Assembly: GCF_037104765.1 (NCBI RefSeq)
Contig: NZ_JBAWSY010000003.1
Location: 186,001-250,000 of the forward strand
Direction: 5' to 3'
Source: Psychrobacillus mangrovi
GTDB lineage: Bacteria > Bacillota > Bacilli > Bacillales_A > Planococcaceae
Length of the DNA: 64,000 bases
Of this stretch, positions 8,802 through 17,582 are shown piece by piece. Under the pieces are notes generated by a model that did not search any database, had not been told where the DNA came from, and was given only the letters and a program-made list of their open reading frames with translations. The translations under genes were made by a program, and so were the position numbers. Each line of letters starts with the position of its first letter. Within the stretch, counting starts at the first letter, position 1.

Positions 8802-9779
8802 ATGTCTAAAAAAGTATTAGTATTAGGAGAAGCACGTGAAGGTGCTCTACGTAATGTATCATACGAAGCAATTGCTGCTGCAAAACAAATTTCAAGTGGC
8901 GGAGAAGTCGTTAGTGTTCTCTTAGGAGATTCAGTGAAGGATTTAGCTGTTGAATTAGGAAAATTTGGTGCAGACCGTGTTATAACTGTAGAGCATCCGC
9001 ATTTAAAACAATATACTTCTGATGGTTACGGGCAAGCTTTACTTGCTGTAGTAGAACAAGAAAAACCAGAAGCTATTGTTTTTGGACATACTGCACTAGG
9101 TAAAGACTTATCACCAAAAATTGCTAGTAAATTACAAGTTGGTTTAGTATCGGATGTTACATCAATTGAGGGCGAAGGTGATTCAGCAATATTTGTTCGC
9201 CCAATTTATTCTGGTAAAGCATTTGAAAAGGTTAAAGTAAAAGAAGGAATTGAGTTTATTACGATTCGTCCAAACAATATTGCACCACTTGCAAAAGATG
9301 ACAGTAAATCAGTTGATGTCTCTTCTTTATCCGTTGATATTACGAATCTAAGAACTATTATTAAAGAAGTAGTTCGTAAATCTTCAGAGGGTGTTGACTT
9401 ATCAGAGGCGAAAGTAGTTGTTGCTGGTGGACGTGGAGTGAAGAGTGAAGAAGGTTTCGCGCCATTAAAAGAGCTAGCAGATGTTTTAGGTGGAGCAGTT
9501 GGAGCATCACGTGGTGCTTGTGATGCAGATTACTGTGACTATTCTCTTCAAATTGGTCAAACTGGAAAAGTTGTAACTCCAGACCTTTATATTGCAGCAG
9601 GTATTTCAGGAGCTATCCAACATTTAGCAGGTATGTCTAACTCAAAAATCATCGTTGCTATTAACAAGGATCCAGAAGCAAGTATTTTCAAAGTAGCTGA
9701 CTACGGTATTGTTGGAGACCTTTTTGAAGTAATCCCAATGCTGACGGAAGAATTCAAACAACTTAAAGTAAATGCTTAA
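8802..9779 (+). CDS. etfA: Electron transfer flavoprotein alpha subunit
   Basis: 325-aa ETF large subunit. The C-terminal FAD domain is intact: VVAGGRGVKSEEGF near residue 207, then GAVGASRGACDADYC, QIGQTGKVVTPDLYIAAGISGAIQHLAGM near 250-285, and the NKDPEASIF motif. The N-terminal domain matches the ETF fold. Ribosome-binding site GGGAGG precedes ATG 8802. It is the last gene of the fad operon and is followed by a strong terminator. Confidence 0.96.
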   Translation: MSKKVLVLGEAREGALRNVSYEAIAAAKQISSGGEVVSVLLGDSVKDLAVELGKFGADRVITVEHPHLKQYTSDGYGQALLAVVEQEKPEAIVFGHTALGKDLSPKIASKLQVGLVSDVTSIEGEGDSAIFVRPIYSGKAFEKVKVKEGIEFITIRPNNIAPLAKDDSKSVDVSSLSVDITNLRTIIKEVVRKSSEGVDLSEAKVVVAGGRGVKSEEGFAPLKELADVLGGAVGASRGACDADYCDYSLQIGQTGKVVTPDLYIAAGISGAIQHLAGMSNSKIIVAINKDPEASIFKVADYGIVGDLFEVIPMLTEEFKQLKVNA

Positions 9780-9783
9780 AAGC

Positions 9784-9815
9784 AACTCGGCTCTCTTTGG
9801 AGCCGAGTTTTTGCT
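9784..9815 (+). terminator. Terminator after etfA
   Basis: AACTCGGCTC (9784-9793) pairs with GAGCCGAGTT (9800-9809), 10 bp with a 6-nt loop, followed by TTTGCTT. Confidence 0.85.
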
Positions 9816-10308
9816 TGTAGGAGAGTAAGGGAAGTGGGATGGCACTGAAGGGGTTGTCCAATAAATAAGAAAATCGTTGAAACGACTCCCTTTCCCCGGG
9901 CTCTTTGAGGAACGCACACTCGCTAAGGAATGTGCCTTTTTCAGAGATTTTTAAGATATTGTTTTGAGAAGCCGCTCGACTCCTGCGGGAAAAGCGATAC
10001 AGACAAGACCTCCACACGAAGCGAAGGCACTGAAAAACTCTTCATGGTATAGCTTAGCGAGTATATGAACGACATTTCGTTCACATACTCACTTTTTGCC
10101 TGGAAACCGTTGATTTCCGTTCTAGGCGGACGCTTTCCGCCAGCATGGCTTCAGCCGCTTCCTTCGCTACGCTCAGTCCAGGGTCTTCAGCTCATGCAAT
10201 TCCGGCTGAAGTCGCCGACTTCCGCTACAATCAACTATTGTATACTTACAATTAAACTTTTCTTCTATCTAAAAAAACATCGTTTTCCTGTATAATAAAT
10301 TTAAGTAA

Positions 10309-10473
10309 ATGCATGTAGGCGCTCCCTATAATTTTAACCCAAGATACCATCAATTAAAGTCCATACATAGAGATTTAGAAATAGACAAAGAAATAAGGCA
10401 CATTCTGTTAAAATTGAACAGAATGTGCCTTATTATTGCCCTTCAGAAAATAATTACGTCATTTATAACGTAA
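10309..10473 (+). pseudogene. Possible remnant ORF inside repeat A (54 aa)
   Basis: The ORF begins MHVGAPYNFNPRYHQ and includes IHRDLEIDKEI. Repeat D carries a matching ORF at 49315 over the first 30 codons with no indels; the conserved pattern is GAP-x3-NPR-x2-Q-x-K-x-IH-x-DL-x-IDKEI. There is no clear ribosome-binding site, and most differences between the copies change the amino acid, so active coding is doubtful. It may be a decayed fragment of a gene once carried by the element. Confidence 0.3.
10392..10434. repeat. Perfect 18-bp hairpin within repeat A
   Basis: AATAAGGCACATTCTGTT and its exact complement are separated by 7 nt. No T-run follows. The corresponding position in repeat D lacks it, so it was inserted or arose separately. 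It could act as a terminator or RNA-processing site upstream of trxA. Confidence 0.6.
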
Positions 10474-10615
10474 GTTTTTCAGTGCACTCAAGCGAGATCT
10501 GTGAAGGAGGATCGTTGCTCGCTCACGGAAAGCGAGTGGTAGCAAGTGGTAAGCTTCGGGAAACAATTGCTTCAACATGTGTGAAGCTAATATGTAGATG
10601 TAGCAATATGAGTCT

Positions 10616-10623
10616 GCTATAAT
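10616..10623 (+). promoter_or_regulatory. Likely extended -10 promoter of trxA
   Basis: TGC-TATAAT is an extended -10 located 33 bp before the trxA start. No good -35 is visible. It lies immediately beyond the right end of repeat A. Confidence 0.5.
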
Positions 10624-10656
10624 CTATTTATAGTTAACCAAAGGAGGAATTTTTTA

Positions 10657-10971
10657 ATGGCAATAGTTCACGGAACAGATCAAACCTTCTCTACAGAAGT
10701 GGAAAAAGGATTAGTATTAGTAGATTTTTGGGCAACATGGTGTGGGCCTTGTAAAATGATTGCTCCTGTTTTAGAAGAAATGGATGCTGAAATGAGCGAT
10801 AAAGTAAAAATCGTAAAAGTAGATGTAGATGAAAACCAAGCAACTGCAAGTCAATTTGGTATTATGTCTATCCCAACTTTAGTATTATTTAAAGATGGTC
10901 AACCAGTAGACAAAGCAGTTGGCTTCCAACCAAAAGAAGCATTGGTTCAATTTGTAGAGAAAAACGCATAA
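10657..10971 (+). CDS. trxA: Thioredoxin
   Basis: 104-aa cytosolic thioredoxin, the general dithiol reductant for ribonucleotide reductase and others. Active site WCGPC is near residue 28 (VDFWATWCGPCKMIAP), and the cis-proline loop MSIPTLVLF is near 71. Typical length with no extra domains. Ribosome-binding site AAAGGAGG precedes ATG 10657. It is followed by a terminator and then uvrC, as in B. subtilis. Confidence 0.97.
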   Translation: MAIVHGTDQTFSTEVEKGLVLVDFWATWCGPCKMIAPVLEEMDAEMSDKVKIVKVDVDENQATASQFGIMSIPTLVLFKDGQPVDKAVGFQPKEALVQFVEKNA

Positions 10972-10974
10972 TAT

Positions 10975-11009
10975 TAAGCCGGGTGTCCTGAATGGTGCCC
11001 GGTTTTTTT
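10975..11009 (+). terminator. Terminator after trxA
   Basis: Imperfect GC-rich stem (GCCGGGTG... pairing with ...GTGCCCGGT) followed by seven T. It ends about 15 bp before uvrC, so read-through into uvrC is possible. Confidence 0.75.
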
Positions 11010-11023
11010 AAACAGGTGATAAT

Positions 11024-12814
11024 ATGAATGATTTAATTCAACAGAAGTGTGCAATTTTACCAGATCAACCAGGTTGTTATTTAATGAAGGATCGACAAGG
11101 TACGATTATCTATGTCGGTAAAGCAAAGATACTAAAAAATCGTGTTCGTTCCTATTTTACGGGATCTCACGACGGAAAAACTCAAAGACTTGTTCAAGAA
11201 ATAGTTGACTTCGAATATATCGTTACATCGTCTGAATTAGAAGCATTAATACTTGAGCTTCATCTTATTAAAAAACATGACCCCAAGTACAATGTCATGT
11301 TAAAGGACGATAAGACGTATCCATACATTAAAATTACAGCTGAAAAGAACCCTAAACTTATTATTACGAGACAAGTAAAAAAAGATAAAGGGAAATATTT
11401 TGGCCCCTACCCTAATTCTCACGCCGCTCATGAAACAAAAAAGCTACTGGACAGATTATATCCTTTACGTAAATGTCAGAAAATGCCTAACCGAGTCTGT
11501 CTCTATTATCACATGGGACAATGCTTAGCTCCCTGTGTGAAAAAAATTGAGGAATCCACTTATAATGAAATAATTCAAGAAATAGTTAGTTTCTTGAATG
11601 GTGGACATACGACTGTGAAGAAGGACCTGACAGAAAAAATGCATACTGCTGCCGAGAACTTAGAATTTGAGCGTGCTAAGGAATATAGAGATCAAATATC
11701 TCACATTGAACAAGTGATGGAAAAACAAAAAATGACGATGAACGACTTTACAAGTAGAGATGTATTTGGATATTCTGTGGACAAAGGGTGGATGTGTGTC
11801 CAAGTGTTCTTTGTTCGACAAGGGAAGTTAATCGAAAGGGATGTCTCTTTATTTCCTATTTATCGTGATCCCGAAGAAGAATTCCTCACTTTTTTAGGTC
11901 AGTTTTATGCAAAACCCGAACACATCAAACCAAAAGAAATTTTTGTTCCAAATAGTACAGATTTGCATTTGGCAACTGAATTATTAGAAATGAAAGTCAT
12001 CATTCCGCAAAAAGGAACCAAAAAGAATTTAGTAGATCTTGCAGAAAAAAATGCAGTGTTGGCTTTAAGTGAGAAATTTCATCTTATTGAAAGACAAGAA
12101 GAACGTACTATTGGTGCTGTAGAAGAATTAGGCGACTTAATGGGAATTGCAATTCCAAGTAGAATAGAAGCGTTTGACAATTCGCATATACATGGTACAG
12201 ATGCAGTATCAGCTATGGTTGTGTTTGTAGATGGTAGAGCTTATAAAAAAGATTATCGGAAATATAAAACAAAAACAGCTGCCAAACATGATGATTATGG
12301 AGCGATGCGTGAGGTTGTTAGAAGAAGATACACAAGAGTTTTGAAAGAGAACTTGCCTTTGCCAGATTTAATCATTATTGATGGTGGAAAAGGACAAATA
12401 GAAGCTGCTAGAGAGATTTTGGAAGATGAGTTAGGATTAGATATCCCTATTGCTGGTCTTGCAAAAGACGGAAAACATCAAACCTCCCAGTTACTATTTG
12501 GAGATCCAATGGAAATTATTCCGATGAAACGTACAAGTGAAGCATTTTACCTTTTACAACGTATACAAGATGAAGTACACCGATTTGCGATTACTTTTCA
12601 TCGTCAGCAACGAGGGAAACATACGATTGCTTCTTCATTAGATGGTATAGAAGGAATTGGACCTAAGAGAAAGACTTTATTATTAAAGCATTTTGGTTCC
12701 ATCAAGAAAATGCAAGCTGCTACTAAAGAAGAATTCATAAAGGCAGGACTTCCTGAAAAGTTAGCAGATATATTGATAGAGCATTTTCAGAAAAAATCAT
12801 TGTCTTCTGAATAA
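11024..12814 (+). CDS. uvrC: Excinuclease ABC subunit C
   Basis: 596-aa UvrC, which makes the dual incisions in nucleotide excision repair. The N-terminal GIY-YIG nuclease domain (about 14-95: PGCYLMKD, IYVGKAK, SYF) is followed by a UVR motif near 200-235, the RNase H-like C-terminal nuclease (EAFDNSHIHGTD near 385; IIDGGKGQ near 450), and C-terminal helix-hairpin-helix motifs (LDGIEGIGPKRK near 545). Length matches B. subtilis. Ribosome-binding site AGGTGA precedes ATG 11024. Confidence 0.97.
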   Translation: MNDLIQQKCAILPDQPGCYLMKDRQGTIIYVGKAKILKNRVRSYFTGSHDGKTQRLVQEIVDFEYIVTSSELEALILELHLIKKHDPKYNVMLKDDKTYPYIKITAEKNPKLIITRQVKKDKGKYFGPYPNSHAAHETKKLLDRLYPLRKCQKMPNRVCLYYHMGQCLAPCVKKIEESTYNEIIQEIVSFLNGGHTTVKKDLTEKMHTAAENLEFERAKEYRDQISHIEQVMEKQKMTMNDFTSRDVFGYSVDKGWMCVQVFFVRQGKLIERDVSLFPIYRDPEEEFLTFLGQFYAKPEHIKPKEIFVPNSTDLHLATELLEMKVIIPQKGTKKNLVDLAEKNAVLALSEKFHLIERQEERTIGAVEELGDLMGIAIPSRIEAFDNSHIHGTDAVSAMVVFVDGRAYKKDYRKYKTKTAAKHDDYGAMREVVRRRYTRVLKENLPLPDLIIIDGGKGQIEAAREILEDELGLDIPIAGLAKDGKHQTSQLLFGDPMEIIPMKRTSEAFYLLQRIQDEVHRFAITFHRQQRGKHTIASSLDGIEGIGPKRKTLLLKHFGSIKKMQAATKEEFIKAGLPEKLADILIEHFQKKSLSSE

Positions 12815-12857
12815 TCTTATGTTATGGTTGAAACAATTTAATATTCACTTTAAGTGA

Positions 12858-13028
12858 AGATAGAGGTGCGAATTGGCAAGAGTACTCAGCAGGAGGATGA
12901 AAAGATCCTATAATAGTTGAGGAAAGGGTCGTTCGCCGAAACATAGAAAAGCTTTTCCTTTTCTTATGTTGGTTCTGCATTTAATAAATGTAGAATTGTC
13001 AGAATGCAATATTCTGGAGGGCTATCTC
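12858..13028 (+). ncRNA. Lysine riboswitch (L-box)
   Basis: The leader of lysC carries the conserved lysine aptamer landmarks in order: GATAGAGGTGCG (12859), AGAGTACTCAG (12881), TGAGGAAAGGG (about 12918), TCGCCGAAAC (about 12934) and GGAGGGCTATC (13016-13026), whose end pairs with the first segment to close P1. An intrinsic terminator follows. It is expected to switch lysC off when lysine is high. Confidence 0.92.
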
Positions 13029-13060
13029 ACATGGACAATTCTTTTGACCGTGTATGGGAC

Positions 13061-13093
13061 AAAGCTTTTCACAATATGTGAGAAGCTTTTTTT
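13061..13093 (+). terminator. Riboswitch expression-platform terminator
   Basis: AAAGCTTTTCACA and TGTGAGAAGCTTT form the stem, followed by a T-run. It lies between the L-box aptamer and lysC and should form in the lysine-bound state. Confidence 0.85.
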
Positions 13094-13186
13094 ATTTAAT
13101 TATCGTCCCAACTCCAGCGCCTTTTTATTATGATGCAAACTTAGGCGGTTGCATGGAAAGATAATGAAATAAGGGAGAAGATGTTC

Positions 13187-14404
13187 ATGAGTAAAATTGT
13201 AATGAAATTTGGTGGTACTTCCGTTGCCACTACAGAAAAAATTGCTAATGTTGCAAGAAGAATTAAAATGGAGAAAGAAAAAGGTAATGAAATTGTAGTA
13301 GTTGTTTCCGCGATGGGAAAATCTACAGATGAACTAGTTGATTTGGCAAACGAGCTATCGGATGCACCATCAAAACGTGAAATGGATATGCTTCTATCTA
13401 CAGGAGAACAGGTCACAATGGCTTTACTGGCCATCAAATTAAGTTCATTAGGAATTGAGGCCATTTCCTTAACTGGATGGCAAGCAGGATTACAGACAGA
13501 TGACGTACATAGAAATGCAAAGATCCTTACGTTCGATTCTTCCAAAATCTTGGACAAACTTGCGGAAGATAAAGTAGTAATTGTTGCTGGCTTTCAGGGA
13601 ATATCCACGCAGGAAGAGATTACAACTCTTGGTAGAGGCGGCTCAGATACTTCAGCCGTTGCAATTGCAGCTTCCATCGAGGCAGAAGTCTGCGATATTT
13701 ACACAGATGTAGATGGAATATATACTTCTGATCCACGTTATATTAAAAATGCTCGAAAACTAGAGCAACTTGAATATGATGAGATGTTAGAGCTTGCTAA
13801 TTTAGGAGCCGGCGTATTACATCCAAGAGCTGTAGAATTTGCGAAAAATTACAAGATTCCATTACGTGTGCGCCCTAGTTTTAGTGATGAAGAGGGAACT
13901 ATTTTAAAGGAGGAAGTGGATGTGGAAAATAATTTAGTTGTTCGAGGAGTAGCTTTTGAATCCGATATTGTCCGTTTAACGATTGAATACGAAGTGCCAT
14001 TTAATGGATCATTAGCTTCTATATTTACGACACTTGCAGCGAATCATATTGATGTTGATATTATCGTGCAGTCGATCGTGGATGGTGTAAAACCTGCAGT
14101 TTCATTTTCTATCAAAAAAGATTCCTTAGCGGAGGCAATTACAGTATTGGAAACCAATAAAAAAAATCTTGGTTTTACATTCGCAGACTTTGAAGTAGGA
14201 CTTGCGAAAGTTTCGATTGTGGGCTCGGGAATGGTCTCTAATCCAGGTGTTGCAGCTCAAATGTTCGATCGTCTTCGGAAGGAAAATATTCCTGTGAAGA
14301 TGGTAAGCACATCAGAAATAAAAGTATCAGTAGTCGTTCCACAGAGTGATATGATTTCAGCTGCTACTGCCTTACACAGTGAATTTGGTTTAGAAATTGC
14401 TTAA
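13187..14404 (+). CDS. lysC: Lysine-sensitive aspartokinase
   Basis: Aspartate kinase, the first step of the aspartate family pathway (lysine, DAP, methionine, threonine). The 405-aa reading from ATG 13187 begins MSKIVMKFGGTSV. An ATG at 13181 is also open but would leave only about 3 nt from the GGGAG ribosome-binding site, so I prefer 13187. The kinase domain shows KFGGTS and GRGGSDTSAVA; two ACT domains make up the C-terminal 160 residues. The upstream L-box makes it lysine-repressed. An in-frame internal start at 13922 probably yields the separate beta subunit. Confidence 0.95.
   Translation: MSKIVMKFGGTSVATTEKIANVARRIKMEKEKGNEIVVVVSAMGKSTDELVDLANELSDAPSKREMDMLLSTGEQVTMALLAIKLSSLGIEAISLTGWQAGLQTDDVHRNAKILTFDSSKILDKLAEDKVVIVAGFQGISTQEEITTLGRGGSDTSAVAIAASIEAEVCDIYTDVDGIYTSDPRYIKNARKLEQLEYDEMLELANLGAGVLHPRAVEFAKNYKIPLRVRPSFSDEEGTILKEEVDVENNLVVRGVAFESDIVRLTIEYEVPFNGSLASIFTTLAANHIDVDIIVQSIVDGVKPAVSFSIKKDSLAEAITVLETNKKNLGFTFADFEVGLAKVSIVGSGMVSNPGVAAQMFDRLRKENIPVKMVSTSEIKVSVVVPQSDMISAATALHSEFGLEIA
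13906..13924 (+). promoter_or_regulatory. Internal ribosome-binding site and GTG start for the aspartokinase beta subunit
   Basis: AAAGGAGG at 13906-13913 lies inside lysC, 8 nt before an in-frame GTG at 13922. Initiation there gives a 160-aa ACT-domain protein. B. subtilis aspartokinase II makes its beta subunit (about 163 aa) by this in-frame internal start, so the arrangement appears conserved. Confidence 0.75.
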
Positions 14405-14412
14405 TAATCAAT

Positions 14413-14447
14413 AAAAAGCAATGTACAGTTTCGTACATTGCTTTATT
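14413..14447. terminator. Bidirectional terminator between lysC and yslB
   Basis: AAAGCAATGTAC and GTACATTGCTTT form a perfect 12-bp stem with a 6-nt loop. A/T-rich flanks on both sides serve the two convergent genes. Confidence 0.85.
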
Positions 14448-14451
14448 TGCA

Positions 14452-14868
14452 TTATGAAATGGTAGTTTTTAGGTCCCATTTAACATGAAAAGTGACAACT
14501 CCATTTTTCTTTTGCTGTTCGTCATAGCATTCTGTTAAAAAACCACCAATTTTCTGCTGTTGTTCAGCTAAAAACCCTGCTTCTAATCGATGACTTCTAC
14601 TTTTCCCGCTTTGCGGTAAATTAAAAGTTTGCAAGGTATAAAAAGCGGAATCTTTTGTCGTTTTATCTAACTTTAAAATTCCCCATCCTGCTTCGTTAAA
14701 GAAAGAGGATGCCTCTTCCATCGAATAAAGGGGGAATTTGCGGGCAAGGTCTTTTCCTGCCCAATATAAAATATCTTTTTCATGTTTTCCGAGAATAGAA
14801 GCAAGAACGTGATCGCGTAATAATTCATATCCAAAGGAAGTTACATGTGAATGTTCCTTTTCATCCAA
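14452..14868 (-). CDS. yslB: DUF2507 family protein YslB
   Basis: 138-aa cytosolic protein of the DUF2507 family, with the conserved FGYELLRDHVL..ILGKHE..ILYWAGKDLARKFPL opening. Function is not established; the fold is of the V4R/heme-NO-like type according to family knowledge. It starts at TTG 14868 with AAGAAGGG upstream. Location between lysC and sdhC matches B. subtilis, also on the strand opposite lysC. Confidence 0.85.
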   Translation of the reverse strand: MDEKEHSHVTSFGYELLRDHVLASILGKHEKDILYWAGKDLARKFPLYSMEEASSFFNEAGWGILKLDKTTKDSAFYTLQTFNLPQSGKSRSHRLEAGFLAEQQQKIGGFLTECYDEQQKKNGVVTFHVKWDLKTTIS

Positions 14869-15022
14869 GTAGCAACCCTTCTTTCTAATCTATATTCTAA
14901 TATTCTAGTTTATTTTATCATAAAAAAATTTCCCTTGGTAAGGGTATATAGTATGTGAAAAATTAAACGAATCATTATACAAAAATGAAACATTAAACAT
15001 TTTGAAAAAACGGAAAGATACC

Positions 15023-15051
15023 TTGACGCTCTAAATTGTTGAGAGTACAAT
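15023..15051 (+). promoter_or_regulatory. Sigma-A promoter of sdhCAB
   Basis: TTGACG (15023-15028) and TACAAT (15046-15051) with a 17-bp spacer, about 109 bp before the sdhC start. This leaves a leader of about 100 nt in which I see no clear structured element. Confidence 0.75.
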
Positions 15052-15159
15052 GGATATGTCATAAATTCGTAACATGATGATGTGTGCACGGAATGAAACC
15101 TATTGTTCTATTACAATAGTAATCATTGCGTCAATGTAAATCTGAGGGGGGTAACTGTT

Positions 15160-15771
15160 TTGTCGAAAGATCGCGAATTTTACTGGCGCCGACTACATTC
15201 ACTATTAGGAATTATTCCTGTTGGATTGTTTTTGACGCAACATTTGATCATTAACCATTTTGCTACTAAAGGACCAGAAGCATTTAATGGGGCAACACAC
15301 TTTATGGAGAGTCTTCCATTCTTATTATTCTTGGAAGTCTTTGTAATTTACTTACCGTTGATGTTCCATGCATTTTACGGAATTTATATTGCATTTACTG
15401 CAAAAAATAATCCGAAAAACTTTGGTACACTTCGTAACTATTTGTTCATTTTACAACGTTTCACTGGAATTTTCCTTGTTGTATTCATCGCTTGGCATGT
15501 ATTTGAAACAAGATTCCAAGCAGCTATTGGAGCGAAAGAAGTTAATTTTAACATGATGGTTGAAATTTTATCTAATCCATGGATGTTAGGCTTCTATATA
15601 GTAGGGGTAATTTCTGCTACTTTCCACTTAGCAAATGGTATTTGGTCATTCCTAGTAAGCTGGGGAATTACTCAATCTGCTAAATCACAACAAGTTGTTA
15701 CATATGTAACATTAATAATCTTCCTAGCGTTATCTGTAGTTGGTGTACAAGCTCTTCTTGCGTTCGTATAA
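15160..15771 (+). CDS. sdhC: Succinate dehydrogenase cytochrome b558 subunit
   Basis: 203-aa membrane anchor of succinate:menaquinone reductase. The start is TTG 15160 (MSKDREFYWRRLHSLLGIIPVG), because GAGGGGG at 15144 then has good spacing and the N-terminus matches B. subtilis SdhC. A frame open from 15103 adds an unsupported extension. Five membrane helices and the di-haem histidines (HSLLG, TQHLIINHF, HAFYGIYIA, AWHVFETR, TFHLANG) are visible. It heads the sdhCAB operon. Confidence 0.95.
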   Translation: MSKDREFYWRRLHSLLGIIPVGLFLTQHLIINHFATKGPEAFNGATHFMESLPFLLFLEVFVIYLPLMFHAFYGIYIAFTAKNNPKNFGTLRNYLFILQRFTGIFLVVFIAWHVFETRFQAAIGAKEVNFNMMVEILSNPWMLGFYIVGVISATFHLANGIWSFLVSWGITQSAKSQQVVTYVTLIIFLALSVVGVQALLAFV

Positions 15772-15819
15772 GATCCTTCTACACGTTCAACTACTATTAA
15801 AATGAGGAGTGAGATTGAC

Positions 15820-17580
15820 ATGGCAAAAAGTAAACTTATTGTTGTCGGTGGTGGATTAGCCGGGTTAATGGCAACAATGAAAGCGGCCGAAGATGGTACG
15901 CATGTAGATCTATTTTCATTAGTTCCTGTAAAACGCTCACACTCTGTTTGTGCACAAGGCGGTATTAACGGGGCTGTAAATACAAAAGGTGAAGGAGATT
16001 CACCAGCAGTACATTTAGATGACACTGTTTATGGTGGAGACTTCTTAGCAAACCAAGGGCCAGTAAAAGCGATGACTGATGCTGCACCTGGTATTATAAA
16101 TTTATTTGATCGTATGGGTGTTATGTTTAACCGTACGCCTGAAGGATTATTAGACTTCCGTCGTTTCGGTGGAACATTAATGCACCGTACAGCGTTTGCT
16201 GGGGCAACGACTGGTCAACAACTTCTATATGCTTTGGACGAGCAAGTTCGTCGTTTCGAGGTAGATGGTCTTGTAACGAAATTCGAAGGATGGGAATTCC
16301 TTGGAATAGTTAAAGATAGCGAAGGCGTTTGTCGCGGTATTAAAGCACAAAACCTTAAAACAATGGAAATTCGTGCTTTCCGTGGAGATGCTGTTATCAT
16401 GGCTACTGGTGGCCCTGGTATTATCTTTGGTAAAACGACTAACTCTATTATTAACACTGGTTCTGCTGCTTCTATCGTTTATCAACAAGGAGCACATTAT
16501 TCAAACGGGGAATTCATTCAAATTCACCCAACTGCAATACCTGGTGATGACAAACTACGATTAATGTCAGAATCTGCACGTGGTGAAGGTGGACGTATTT
16601 GGACTTATAAAGACGGTAAGCCTTGGTATTTCCTTGAAGAGAAATATCCTGCGTACGGAAATCTAGTTCCACGTGATATTGCAACACGTGAAATTTTCGA
16701 CGTATGTGTTAACCAAAAACTTGGTATTAACGGTGAAAACATGGTTTACCTAGATCTTTCACACAAAGATCCACATGAACTAGATGTTAAACTTGGTGGT
16801 ATCATTGAAATTTACGAAAAATTCACTGGCGATGACCCTCGTAAAGTACCAATGAAAATCTTCCCAGCTGTTCATTATTCTATGGGTGGACTATGGGTTG
16901 ATGAGGATCAAATGACGAATATTCCTGGTTTATTTGCTGCAGGTGAGTGTGATTATTCACAACATGGTGCAAACCGTTTAGGAGCTAACTCATTACTTTC
17001 TGCTGTATTTGGTGGAAGCGTAGCTGGTCCTAATGCAGTTAAATATATGAGAAACCTTGATACTCATGCTGAAGATATGGACGCTACTATTTTCGACGCA
17101 GAAATTCAACTTGAGCAAGAGAAATGGGATAAAACGTTAGCGATGAAAGGTACTGAAAATGCTTACTTACTTCATAAAGAATTAGGTGAGTGGATGACTG
17201 ACAATGTAACGGTTGTACGTTACAATGACAAACTGGAAGCTACCGATAAAAAAATCCAAGAGTTACTAGAGCGCTACGAGAATATTAATATGGACGATAC
17301 ACAAAAATGGTCTAACCAAGGCGCATCATTTACTCGACAATTAAAAAATATGCTATACTTAGCACGCGTTATTACGATTGGTGCACTAAAACGTAATGAA
17401 AGTCGTGGAGCACATTACAAACCTGATTTCCCAGAACGTAATGATGAAGAATTTTTGAAAACAACAATGGCTAAGTTTGATCCAGCTACTGGTGCTCCTA
17501 TTATTTCTTATGAAGAAGTAGATGTATCACTTGTTCCACCTCGTAAACGTGATTATTCTTCTACGAAAGGAGAAAAATAA
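15820..17580 (+). CDS. sdhA: Succinate dehydrogenase flavoprotein subunit
   Basis: 586-aa flavoprotein that oxidises succinate to fumarate. The dinucleotide-binding GGGLAGLMA is near residue 11, and the histidine that covalently carries FAD lies in RSHSVCAQGGINGA near 40. Substrate and catalytic regions HPTAIPGDDKL and SARGEGGR...YLDLSHK, and the GLFAAGECDYSQHGANRLGANS segment, are intact. Start ATG 15820 follows GAGGAG; an upstream in-frame ATG at 15802 would overlap this site. Length equals that of B. subtilis SdhA. Confidence 0.97.
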   Translation: MAKSKLIVVGGGLAGLMATMKAAEDGTHVDLFSLVPVKRSHSVCAQGGINGAVNTKGEGDSPAVHLDDTVYGGDFLANQGPVKAMTDAAPGIINLFDRMGVMFNRTPEGLLDFRRFGGTLMHRTAFAGATTGQQLLYALDEQVRRFEVDGLVTKFEGWEFLGIVKDSEGVCRGIKAQNLKTMEIRAFRGDAVIMATGGPGIIFGKTTNSIINTGSAASIVYQQGAHYSNGEFIQIHPTAIPGDDKLRLMSESARGEGGRIWTYKDGKPWYFLEEKYPAYGNLVPRDIATREIFDVCVNQKLGINGENMVYLDLSHKDPHELDVKLGGIIEIYEKFTGDDPRKVPMKIFPAVHYSMGGLWVDEDQMTNIPGLFAAGECDYSQHGANRLGANSLLSAVFGGSVAGPNAVKYMRNLDTHAEDMDATIFDAEIQLEQEKWDKTLAMKGTENAYLLHKELGEWMTDNVTVVRYNDKLEATDKKIQELLERYENINMDDTQKWSNQGASFTRQLKNMLYLARVITIGALKRNESRGAHYKPDFPERNDEEFLKTTMAKFDPATGAPIISYEEVDVSLVPPRKRDYSSTKGEK

Positions 17581-17582
17581 AA

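Larger units (their letters stand above)
9843..10580. repeat. Mosaic intergenic repeat, copy A (etfA-trxA)
   Basis: The 840-bp gap between the etfA terminator and trxA holds no convincing gene but matches the repeats at 30.75-31.14, 34.78-35.41 and 49.03-49.68 kb. The outer part (9974-10010 CTCGACTCCTGCGGGAAAAG..., and 10520-10560 GGAAAGCGAGTGGTA...) matches copy B. Inside it lies a GTTGATTT unit (10109-10243) shared with copies C and D, and a stretch (10025-10066) matching copy C in reverse. A 55-codon ORF at 10309 and an 18-bp perfect hairpin at 10392-10434 lie in its right part. This copy has no visible flanking duplication. It looks like one element nested in another, then decayed. Confidence 0.7.

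Noticed and set aside
10065..10295. 76-codon plus-strand ORF in repeat A
   Set aside because: It tracks the GC-rich repeat core, has no ribosome-binding site, and the frame is not kept in the other copies.
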